Of a DNA stretch of 64,000 bases, positions 54,214-64,000 are shown piece by piece. The stretch's first letter is position 1. The number at the start of each line of letters is the position of its first letter. The stretch lies in contig CP092870.1 of NCBI GenBank assembly GCA_030710605.1, forward strand, positions 91,937,042-92,001,041, in the 5' to 3' direction. The stretch is from Cordylochernes scorpioides (Eukaryota > Arthropoda > Arachnida > Pseudoscorpiones > Chernetidae). Below the pieces are notes generated by a model. It did not search any database. It had not been told where the DNA came from and saw only the letters and a program-made list of their open reading frames with translations. The translations under genes and the position numbers were made by a program.

Positions 54214-54975
54214 CTCTATGCGGCCCCTGTGTGGGCTTGGGACAATACGGATATTATAGACCAATTACAGAATACGTTTATCAAAAATTTTCTGAATCTA
54301 CCAAGATATATACCAGGGTACATTGTAAGGCTGGAAACAGGCAGAATATCTTTGACTTTTACAACGATCAAATTAATTTTGAAATATTTCATTAGATTAC
54401 AAAAAATGGAAGACAATAGACTACCTAAGCTATGCTGGAATAGATTGAAGGAAATTTCCTTAATGACAAAAAAACCTATAGGATTCTGTAAGAATATTAT
54501 GGATATCATCAATCATTGTGGACTCACATGGCTAAACTATAGGTTAAATTATGATGACATACAGATCGAACTTCCGAATATACTAAAAATATGCGGCCTC
54601 TATGCGGCCCCTGTGTGGGCTTGGGACAATACGGATATTATAGACCAATTACAGAATACGTTTATCAAAAATTTTCTGAATCTACCAAGATATATACCAG
54701 GGTACATTGTAAGGCTGGAAACAGGCAGAATATCTTTGACTTTTACAACGATCAAATTAATTTTGAAATATTTCATTAGATTACAAAAAATGGAAGACAA
54801 TAGACTACCTAAGCTATGCTGGAATAGATTGAAGGAAATTTCCTTAATGACAAAAAAACCTATAGGATTCTGTAAGAATATTATGGATATCATCAATCAT
54901 TGTGGACTCACATGGCTAAACTATAGGTTAAATTATGATGACATACAGATCGAACTTCCGAATATACTAAAAATA
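54214..54975 (+). repeat. In-frame tandem duplication (period 384 bp)
   Basis: 54214-54591 and 54598-54975 are identical by eye. Six bases TGCGGC lie between, themselves part of the ATGCGGCC at the start of the unit, which suggests a microhomology-mediated event or a misassembly. Confidence 0.85.
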
Positions 54976-55566
54976 AAAATTGAACAGCTATTGCAGCAAG
55001 ATCTGGCAAAATTATCTCTTACGAAAACATACTCAAACTATAGGTTACTTTATGATTCATTTATTCCAGAAAATTACTTTTCATGCAATATGTCTTCAGC
55101 TTTAGTGAGTTTTATTGCACAGATCAGATTAATGTCAACAATGATCAAAGAAAATCATATTTACGCAATTAAGAAAGAAGATTTGTACTGTGGGTTATGT
55201 GGAAGTCAGATAACTGATGAAATATACCATTTTATTGCTGAATGCGGGGATTTGGAAGGAGAGAGAAAAAATATCCTGAAAAGTCTTCCTAGACCGCATT
55301 TGAACTCAATAAAGCTAATAAAAACTGTTTCAGATAAGAAAAGTTGGGCAATTGAACTGTTCAACTTTCAAAAAGCGGTTGGGAATAAAATTGCACTCAT
55401 GGAAGAGAGAAGAACAGGGGCACAATAAAACGTCACCCTGTTTGACATACCTTGACTGTAAATACTATATTTTCACCTGTTCTCTTATGGTTAATATTGT
55501 CTGTAACTCCACGGAGAATCCGTACAGGGCAAGATGCCCTAATAAAGCTGTTTTGTTGTTGTTTGT

Positions 55567-55919
55567 ATATATATATATATAAATCAATGTTTGTTTGTTT
55601 GTATGTCCGGTATACAAATTCGCAGTAGTTCACTAATTCAAACCAAAATTTCCATACATAGGTAAAAAATACGGGGAAGACGATAGGCTATTTTAAGAAA
55701 TATATAAATCAATTATTAAAACTATATATTCAAATTATTCTACTTAGCTCACGAACAGCGCCCTCTATCAAAGATTAGATTAAATTATGCTGATGCAAAC
55801 AAACAGATAATGTTAAAAAAATAACAAACAATTATAAAAAAATATCATCTAAATATATATCACTCGGGTAGATATGCACACGGGTCAATCCCGGGGCGAA
55901 GCCCGGGTCACCCGTCTAG
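55567..55919 (+). mobile_element. Short non-autonomous Helitron
   Basis: It follows the LINE 3' end. 5' region TATATAAATCAATGTTTGTTTG (the first bases are lost in a TA run); 3' end has CCCGGGGCGAAGCCCGGG and CACCCGTCTAG before T. 56000-56535 has no recognisable feature. Confidence 0.8.
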
Positions 55920-56539
55920 TATATATATAAACCATAGCCACTTGTATCATTCTGTGCCCGTAGAAGGACATCTTGACCGAAAGCTTGTACCATCGTCCTC
56001 TTATATAAAGAATATATTCTCCCTGACTTGTGTTTCTTCTTCTACAATTGTTTACTTTTGTCCCTTTTTGGATTCAAGTACGAATCTATTTAAGATGACA
56101 TGCTTAGATTAAAAAAAGGCTTTTTGTTATTGAATAATACATAGAGAAACAACAAGAATCTTGAATCTAAAAAGCGAAAAATTACTTTTGTTGAAAGAGG
56201 AGAGAACACTCTCTTTTAAAAAACAAACAATAGAAATCTAAATATTCACACCTTTCCTTATTTTTCTAAATGAAAAATTTTAAAAATGAAATTTCTGGGA
56301 GTTGCATAATTAAAATATGTATATTACATCACATCTATATATTAAAATGGAAATTATTATTTAATAAAAAGAGATGGTATATATTTATGAATATAAAATC
56401 TTGAATTAAGTAACATTGAGTTAATGTTTTTATTCTCTTGTTACATAAATAATTTAGAAATGTTTCTAACTTCCATTCTGACACCTTTGGTTAGACTGAT
56501 ATCCGTATCAAAGAACGGGCGAGAAACATATAGAAAGAA

Positions 56540-56725
56540 GATTAAGGCAATTTTTGATTAATCAAGAAAGGGTATTTGGCTTATTCTGGAATAATTAAAA
56601 ATTAACAAATAGTTTATATTTATTCCGACAGATGGCGCAAGCCATCAGCAACTTTTAGTTTCAAGATCAGGAGCTGCCTTTTTCTTAATTTATCCACCTG
56701 ATCCCAGTAAAATTTTACTTTTTTA
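56540..56725 (+). mobile_element. RZ2 element, subfamily i, ribozyme missing
   Basis: TTTTTGATTAATCAAGAAAG, CGACAGATGGCGCAAGCC, AGGAGCTGCC and TTTATCCACCTGATCCC. The ribozyme end is lost. Confidence 0.6.
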
Positions 56726-56809
56726 CTATTTTTTCACATAGAAAGAGATCGTTTTGAAACGCATTAATATGGACACACATTAATGTTATAATAAAAGATG
56801 TTCAAATCA

Positions 56810-56895
56810 TGTTATAACACCTTGATAAAGGTTGGCGTTCAGCCAACTGAAATATTGGTAAAATAAATTATATTTAAATCCAATATATGCCTTTC
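56810..56895 (+). mobile_element. PD-family fragment
   Basis: GTTATAACACCTTGATAAAG, TTCAGCCAACTGAAATATTG and CCAATATATGCC. Confidence 0.6.
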
Positions 56896-57027
56896 TATTT
56901 AAAAATTATAGAAAGAAATGTATAAATTGAATTGTGTTAAGTTATGTTAAAACATACATTATGTAGATTACAACATATTAAGTTGCCGGAGGAGGATATT
57001 CATGTACCTAGGAGGTACCTCTCCCTT

Positions 57028-57125
57028 TAATTATGTATCAGAACGAAGTATTATGTTCATCACCCTGGTAAAAATGCTACTAGTGGTGATAAAGGATGAG
57101 CCACAACACCAGTTTTGTGAAATTC
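57028..57125. repeat. Left inverted flank of the satellite element
   Basis: Ends GAGCCACAACACCAGTTTTG, the antisense of the GTGTTGTGGCTC block that ends each satellite unit. It resembles the RZ1 antisense half CCACATCACCAGCTTTGG. Confidence 0.8.
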
Positions 57126-60100
57126 AGATATTCAGGCTATAGCCCGAAACCATGGTATACAGGTTGGCTTTTGGCTGAAATATTTCCGTAACTGGTGTTG
57201 TGGCTCAATCTTTATCATCATTGATGACAGTATTAGCAAATTCAGATATTCAGGCTATAGCCCGAAACCATGGTATACAGGTTGGATTTTGGCTGAAATA
57301 TTTCCGTAACTGGTGTTGTGGCTCAATCTTTATTATCATTGGTGACAGTATTAGCAAATTCAGATATTCAGGCTATAGCCCGAAACCATGGTATACAGGT
57401 TGGATTTTGGCTGAAATATTTCCGTAACTGGTGTTGTGGCTCAATCTTTATTATCATTGGTGACAGTATTAGCAAATTCAGATATTCAGGCCATAGCCCG
57501 AAACCATGGTATACAGGTTGGCTTTTGGCTGAAATATTTCCGTAACTGGTGTTGTGGCTCAATCTTTATTATCATTGATGACAGTATTAGCAAATTCAGA
57601 TATTCAGGCCATAGCCCGAAACCATGGTATACAGGTTGGCTTTTGGCTGAAATATTTCCGTAACTGGTGTTGTGGCTCAATCTTTATTATCATTGATGAC
57701 AGTATTAGCAAATTCAGATATTCAGGCCATAGCCCGAAACCATGGTATACAGGTTGGCTTTTGGCTGAAATATTTCCGTAACTGGTGTTGTGGCTCAATC
57801 TTTATTATCATTGATGACAGTATTAGCAAATTCAGATATTCAGGCCATAGCCCGAAACCATGGTATACAGGTTGGATTTTGGCTAAAATATTTCCGTAAC
57901 TGGTGTTGTGGCTCAATCTTTATTATCATTGATGACAGTATTAGCAAATTCAGATATTCAGGCTATAGCCCGAAACCATGGTATACAGGTTGGATTTTGG
58001 CTAAAATATTTCCGTAACTGGTGTTGTGGCTCAATCTTTATTATCATTGATGACAGTATTAGCAAATTCAGATATTCAGGCCATAGCCCGAAACCATGGT
58101 ATACAGGTTGGCTTTTGGCTGAAATATTTCCGTAACTGGTGTTGTGGCTCAATCTTTATTATCATTGATGACAGTATTAGCAAATTCAGATATTCAGGCT
58201 ATAGCCCGAAACCATGGTATACAGGTTGGCTTTTGGCTGAAATATTTCCGTAACTGGTGTTGTGGCTCAATCTTTATTATCATTGATGACAGTATTAGCA
58301 AATTCAGATATTCAGGCTATAGCCCGAAACCATGGTATACAGGTTGGCTTTTGGCTGAAATATTTCCGTAACTGGTGTTGTGGCTCAATCTTTATTATCA
58401 TTGATGACAGTATTAGCAAATTCAGATATTCAGGCTATAGCCCGAAACCATGGTATACAGGTTGGCTTTTGGCTGAAATATTTCCGTAACTGGTGTTGTG
58501 GCTCAATCTTTATTATCATTGATGACAGTATTAGCAAATTCAGATATTCAGGCCAAAGCCCGAAACCATGGTATACAGGTTGGCTTTTGGCTGAAATATT
58601 TCCGTAACTGGTGTTGTGGCTCAATCTTTATTATCATTGATGACAGTATTAGCAAATTCAGATATTCAGGCCATAGCCCGAAACCATGGTATACAGGTTG
58701 GCTTTTGGCTGAAATATTTCCGTAACTGGTGTTGTGGCTCGATCTTTATTATCATTGATGACAGTATTAGCAAATTCAGATATTCAGGCTATAGCCCGAA
58801 ACCATGGTATACAGGTTGGCTTTTGGCTGAAATATTTCCGTAACTGGTGTTGTGGCTCAATCTTTATTATCATTGATGACAGTATTAGCAAATTCAGATA
58901 TTCAGGCCATAGCCCGAAACCATGGTATACAGGTTGGATTTTGGCTAAAATATTTCCGTAACTGGTGTTGTGGCTCAATCTTTATTATCATTGATGACAG
59001 TATTAGCAAATTCAGATATTCAGGCTATAGCCCGAAACCATGGTATACAGGTTGGCTTTTGGCTGAAATATTTCCGTAACTGGTGTTGTGGCTCAATCTT
59101 TATTATCATTGATGACAGTATTAGCAAATTCAGATATTCAGGCTATAGCCCGAAACCATGGTATACAGGTTGGCTTTTGGCTGAAATATTTCCGTAACTG
59201 GTGTTGTGGCTCAATCTTTATTATCATTGATGACAGTATTAGCAAATTCAGATATTCAGGCTATAGCCCGAAACCATGGTATACAGGTTGGCTTTTGGCT
59301 GAAATATTTCCGTAACTGGTGTTGTGGCTCAATCTTTATTATCATTGATGACAGTATTAGCAAATTCAGATATTCAGGCATAGCCCGAAACCATGGTATA
59401 CAGGTTGGCTTTTGGCTGAAATATTTCCGTAACTGGTGTTGTGGCTCAATCTTTATTATCATTGATGACAGTATTAGCAAATTCAGATATTCAGGCCATA
59501 GCCCGAAACCATGGTATACAGGTTGGCTTTTGGCTGAAATATTTCCGTAACTGGTGTTGTGGCTCAATCTTTATTATCATTGATGACAGTATTAGCAAAT
59601 TCAGATATTCAGGCTATAGCCCGAAACCATGGTATACAGGTTGGCTTTTGGCTGAAATATTTCCGTAACTGGTGTTGTGGCTCAATCTTTATTATCATTG
59701 ATGACAGTATTAGCAAATTCAGATATTCAGGCTATAGCCCGAAACCATGGTATACAGGTTGGCTTTTGGCTGAAATATTTCCGTAACTGGTGTTGTGGCT
59801 CAATCTTTATTATCATTGATGACAGTATTAGCAAATTCAGATATTCAGGCTATAGCCCGAAACCATGGTATACAGGTTGGCTTTTGGCTGAAATATTTCC
59901 GTAACTGGTGTTGTGGCTCAATCTTTATTATCATTGATGACAGTATTAGCAAATTCAGATATTCAGGCTATAGCCCGAAACCATGGTATACAGGTTGGCT
60001 TTTGGCTGAAATATTTCCGTAACTGGTGTTGTGGCTCAATCTTTATTATCATTGATGACAGTATTAGCAAATTCAGATATTCAGGCTATAGCCCGAAACC

Positions 60101-63100
60101 ATGGTATACAGGTTGGCTTTTGGCTGAAATATTTCCGTAACTGGTGTTGTGGCTCAATCTTTATTATCATTGATGACAGTATTAGCAAATTCAGATATTC
60201 AGGCCATAGCCCGAAACCATGGTATACAGGTTGGCTTTTGGCTGAAATATTTCCGTAACTGGTGTTGTGGCTCAATCTTTATTATCATTGATGACAGTAT
60301 TAGCAAATTCAGATATTCAGGCTATAGCCCGAAACCATGGTATACAGGTTGGCTTTTGGCTGAAATATTTCCGTAACTGGTGTTGTGGCTCAATCTTTAT
60401 TATCATTGATGACAGTATTAGCAAATTCAGATATTCAGGCCATAGCCCGAAACCATGGTATACAGGTTGGCTTTTGGCTGAAATATTTCCGTAACTGGTG
60501 TTGTGGCTCAATCTTTATTATCATTGATGACAGTATTAGCAAATTCAGATATTCAGGCTATAGCCCGAAACCATGGTATACAGGTTGGCTTTTGGCTGAA
60601 ATATTTCCGTAACTGGTGTTGTGGCTCAATCTTTATTATCATTGATGACAGTATTAGCAAATTCAGATATTCAGGCTATAGCCCGAAACCATGGTATACA
60701 GGTTGGCTTTTGGCTGAAATATTTCCGTAACTGGTGTTGTGGCTCAATCTTTATTATCATTGATGACAGTATTAGCAAATTCAGATATTCAGGCTATAGC
60801 CCGAAACCATGGTATACAGGTTGGCTTTTGGCTGAAATATTTCCGTAACTGGTGTTGTGGCTCAATCTTTATTATCATTGATGACAGTATTAGCAAATTC
60901 AGATATTCAGGCCATAGCCCGAAACCATGGTATACAGGTTGGCTTTTGGCTGAAATATTTCCGTAACTGGTGTTGTGGCTCAATCTTTATTATCATTGAT
61001 GACAGTATTAGCAAATTCAGATATTCAGGCCATAGCCCGAAACCATGGTATACAGGTTGGCTTTTGGCTGAAATATTTCCGTAACTGGTGTTGTGGCTCA
61101 ATCTTTATTATCATTGATGACAGTATTAGCAAATTCAGATATTCAGGCTATAGCCCGAAACCATGGTATACAGGTTGGCTTTTGGCTGAAATATTTCCGT
61201 AACTGGTGTTGTGGCTCAATCTTTATTATCATTGATGACAGTATTAGCAAATTCAGATATTCAGGCTATAGCCCGAAACCATGGTATACAGGTTGGCTTT
61301 TGGCTGAAATATTTCCGTAACTGGTGTTGTGGCTCAATCTTTATTATCATTGATGACAGTATTAGCAAATTCAGATATTCAGGCTATAGCCCGAAACCAT
61401 GGTATACAGGTTGGCTTTTGGCTGAAATATTTCCGTAACTGGTGTTGTGGCTCAATCTTTATTATCATTGATGACAGTATTAGCAAATTCAGATATTCAG
61501 GCCATAGCCCGAAACCATGGTATACAGGTTGGCTTTTGGCTGAAATATTTCCGTAACTGGTGTTGTGGTTCAATCTTTATTATCATTGATGACAGTATTA
61601 GCAAATTCAGATATTCAGGCTATAGCCCGAAACCATGGTATACAGGTTGGCTTTTGGCTGAAATATTTCCGTAACTGGTGTTGTGGCTCAATCTTTATTA
61701 TCATTGATGACAGTATTAGCAAATTCAGATATTCAGGCCATAGCCCGAAACCATGGTATACAGGTTGGCTTTTGGCTGAAATATTTCCGTAACTGGTGTT
61801 GTGGCTCAATCTTTATTATCATTGATGACAGTATTAGCAAATTCAGATATTCAGGCTATAGCCCGAAACCATGGTATACAGGTTGGCTTTTGGCTGAAAT
61901 ATTTCCGTAACTGGTGTTGTGGTTCAATCTTTATTATCATTGATGACAGTATTAGCAAATTCAGATATTCAGGCCATAGCCCGAAACCATGGTATACAGG
62001 TTGGCTTTTGGCTGAAATATTTCCGTAACTGGTGTTGTGGCTCAATCTTTATTATCATTGGTGACAGTATTAGCAAATTCAGATATTCAGGCTATAGCCC
62101 GAAACCATGGTATACAGGTTGGCTTTTGGCTAAAATATTTCCGTAACTGGTGTTGTGGCTCAATCTTTATTATCATTGATGACAGTATTAGCAAATTCAG
62201 ATATTCAGGCTATAGCCCGAAACCATGGTATACAGGTTGGCTTTTGGCTGAAATATTTCCGTAACTGGTGTTGTGGCTCAATCTTTATTATCATTGATGA
62301 CAGTATTAGCAAATTCAGATATTCAGGCCATAGCCCGAAACCATGGTATACAGGTTGGCTTTTGGCTGAAATATTTCCGTAACTGGTGTTGTGGCTCAAT
62401 CTTTATTATCATTGATGACAGTATTAGCAAATTCAGATATTCAGGCCATAGCCCGAAACCATGGTATACAGGTTGGCTTTTGGCTGAAATATTTCCGTAA
62501 CTGGTGTTGTGGCTCAATCTTTATTATCATTGATGACAGTATTAGCAAATTCAGATATTCAGGCCAAAGCCCGAAACCATGGTATACAGGTTGGCTTTTG
62601 GCTGAAATATTTCCGTAACTGATGTTGTGGCTCAATCTTTATTATCATTGATGACAGTATTAGCAAATTCAGATATTCAGGCTATAGCCCGAAACCATGG
62701 TATACAGGTTGGATTTTGGCTAAAATATTTCCGTAACTGGTGTTGTGGCTCAATCTTTATTATCATTGATGACAGTATTAGCAAATTCAGATATTCAGGC
62801 TATAGCCCGAAACCATGGTATACAGGTTGGCTTTTGGCTGAAATATTTCCGTAACTGGTGTTGTGGCTCAATCTTTATTATCATTGATGACAGTATTAGC
62901 AAATTCAGATATTCAGGCTATAGCCCGAAACCATGGTATACAGGTTGGCTTTTGGCTGAAATATTTCCGTAACTGGTGTTGTGGCTCAATCTTTATTATC
63001 ATTGATGACAGTATTAGCAAATTCAGATATTCAGGCTATAGCCCGAAACCATGGTATACAGGTTGGATTTTGGCTAAAATATTTCCGTAACTGGTGTTGT

Positions 63101-63900
63101 GGCTCAATCTTTATTATCATTGATGACAGTATTAGCAAATTCAGATATTCAGGCCATAGCCCGAAACCATGGTATACAGGTTGGCTTTTGGCTGAAATAT
63201 TTCCGTAACTGGTGTTGTGGCTCAATCTTTATTATCATTGATGACAGTATTAGCAAATTCAGATATTCAGGCCATAGCCCGAAACCATGGTATACAGGTT
63301 GGCTTTTGGCTGAAATATTTCCGTAACTGGTGTTGTGGCTCAATCTTTATTATCATTGGTGACAGTATTAGCAAATTCAGATATTCAGGCTATAGCCCGA
63401 AACCATGGTATACAGGTTGGATTTTGGCTGAAATATTTCCGTAACTGGTGTTGTGGCTCAATCTTTATTATCATTGGTGACAGTATTAGCAAATTCAGAT
63501 ATTCAGGCTATAGCCCGAAACCATGGTATACAGGTTGGATTTTGGCTAAAATATTTCCGTAACTGGTGTTGTGGCTCAATCTTTATTATCATTGATGACA
63601 GTATTAGCAAATTCAGATATTCAGGCTATAGCCCGAAACCATGGTATACAGGTTGGATTTTGGTCGAAATATTTCCGTAACTGGTGTTGTGGTTCAATCT
63701 TTATTATCATTGATGACAGTATTAGCAAATTCAGATATTCAGGCTATAGCCCGAAACCATGGTATACAGGTTGGATTTTGGCTAAAATATTTCCGTAACT
63801 GGTGTTGTGGCTCAATCTTTATTATCATTGATGACAGTATTAGCAAATTCAGATATTCAGGCTATAGCCCGAAACCATGGTATACAGGTTGGCTTTTGGT
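57122..63900 (+). repeat. 118-bp satellite array, 58 units
   Basis: AGCCCGAAACCATGG occurs 58 times from 57141 to 63866. All steps are 118 bp except one unit of 117 (about 59379, one base lost). Units differ at a few positions only: GGCTATAGCC/GGCCATAGCC, GGCTTTTGGCTGAA/GGATTTTGGCTAAA, ATGACAG/GTGACAG. The unit keeps the GAAACCATGGTATACAGG 3' half of the hammerhead and the CTGGTGTTGTGGCT block of RZ1 but has no CTGATGA in position. Open frames of 75 and 64 residues repeat with the unit and are not genes. Confidence 0.95.
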
Positions 63901-63902
63901 TA

Positions 63903-64000
63903 AATTTGTCCAAACTGGTGTTGTGGCTCAATCTTTATCACCACTAGTAAAGTATTTTACTAGGGTGATGAACATAATACATCAATATTGTGCATAATTA
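63903..64000. repeat. Right inverted flank of the satellite element (cut by window end)
   Basis: CCAAACTGGTGTTGTGGCTC, TTTATCACCACTAG and AGGGTGATGAACATAATAC mirror 57028-57125. The mirror similarity still holds at position 64000 (CATAATTA), so the end lies outside. Confidence 0.8.

Larger units (their letters stand above)
52182..55428 (+). pseudogene. LINE ORF2 reverse transcriptase, interrupted
   Basis: The open frame starts at the truncation. RT motifs: GLDGIPNELLK, YKSGDKNNPTNYRGIAL, AGFRKNRSCTDHI, motif A FFVDLTKAFD, motif B GVLQGESLSPLLF just before the Helitron at 53111, then motif C YADD (about 53836-53847) and YLGYPF after it. The C-terminal part includes AAPVWAW and a knuckle CGLCGSQITDEIYHFIAEC. 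The Helitron sits between the bases of one codon; the frame is in phase on both sides. A 128-residue block is duplicated in frame (54214-54591 and 54598-54975). Apart from these two events no stop or shift is seen, so both look recent. Clade call (CR1/Jockey side) is from motif style only. Confidence 0.85.
52170..55565 (+). mobile_element. CR1/Jockey-like LINE, 5' truncated, with nested Helitron
   Basis: Coding sequence runs 52182-53110 and 53751-55428 around a Helitron. The 3' UTR (55429-55565) has CCCTAATAAAGC and ends in TTGTTGTTGTTTG. Endonuclease and ORF1 are missing. AT-rich codons match the host, unlike the LINE at 48543. Confidence 0.85.
56980..64000. mobile_element. RZ1-related TIR element expanded into a satellite (right end beyond window)
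   Basis: The left outer segment has TTGCCGGAGGAGGATATT then CCTCTCCCTTTAATTATG, which aligns with the RZ1 terminus (TTGCCGGGAGGATATTGATC and CCTCTCCCGTC). From 57028 to about 57125 it is the inverted complement of 63903-64000, without indels in that alignment. The strongest part is GTATTATGTTCATCACCCT (57048-57066) against 63962-63980. Between them lies the 118-bp array. No coding capacity. Confidence 0.75.

Noticed and set aside
57122..63900. CRISPR array
   Set aside because: There are no variable spacers; whole units are near identical, and the context is eukaryotic.
57200..63997. More than fifty open frames of 75 and 64 residues, all alike
   Set aside because: They repeat with the 118-bp unit on both strands; they are by-products of the satellite.

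Overview
This is a strongly AT-rich metazoan (most likely invertebrate) nuclear window made almost entirely of mobile elements and their ruins. The eukaryotic signs are non-LTR retrotransposons with APE endonuclease, RT and RNase H domains, Helitrons, TA-flanked Tc1/mariner- and pogo-type MITEs, a canonical tRNA-Gly(GCC) with a Pol III T-run terminator, and one 118-bp satellite array. No host protein-coding gene could be supported. I cannot name the species; Penelope-type hammerhead motifs with Helitrons would fit an arthropod or another invertebrate.

Layout. 1-4.9 kb: MITE fragments, a 602-bp tandem duplication, the N-terminal fragment of a Helitron Rep/helicase, and duplicated AT-rich blocks. 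5.6-9.7 kb: a decayed R1-like LINE inserted with a 12-bp target duplication into a mariner-like element. 9.7-30 kb: a dense mosaic of short non-autonomous elements, a second truncated copy of the LINE on the minus strand, foldbacks and small tandem repeats. 30.5-31.4 kb: Helitron ends around the tRNA gene. 32-48 kb: more nested MITEs and foldbacks, one 100-N assembly gap and several long palindromes. 48.5-50.7 kb: a GC-richer LINE 3' half with an intact-looking RNase H domain and a 13-bp target duplication. 52.2-55.6 kb: a second LINE lineage (CR1/Jockey-like RT) interrupted by a Helitron and carrying an in-frame internal duplication. 57-64 kb: 58 copies of a 118-bp satellite between inverted flanks, running to the window edge.

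Main point. Several short repeat families carry hammerhead ribozyme (HHR) cores that can be read directly. Family RZ1 (about 320-bp unit) has three copies of a complete 44-nt type I HHR. Family RZ2 (SINE-like) has four copies of a second HHR with a two-base-pair stem III. Family PF (a foldback) has facing HHR-like motifs of the minimal kind known from Penelope-like retroelements. The 118-bp satellite is homologous to the RZ1 interior and its flanks resemble RZ1 termini, so I infer that an RZ1 element expanded into a satellite and lost half of its ribozyme on the way.

Family names used below are mine: RZ1, RZ2, PF, PD (related to PF), TM (Tc1/mariner-like MITE of about 205 bp), PG1-3 (pogo-like MITEs), TG (Tigger-like MITE), GM (MITE with GCGCCATCTGTTAT ends), VG (about 350-bp repeat with CGACCGCCAGAGGTCAC), KS (short repeat, partly tRNA-like).
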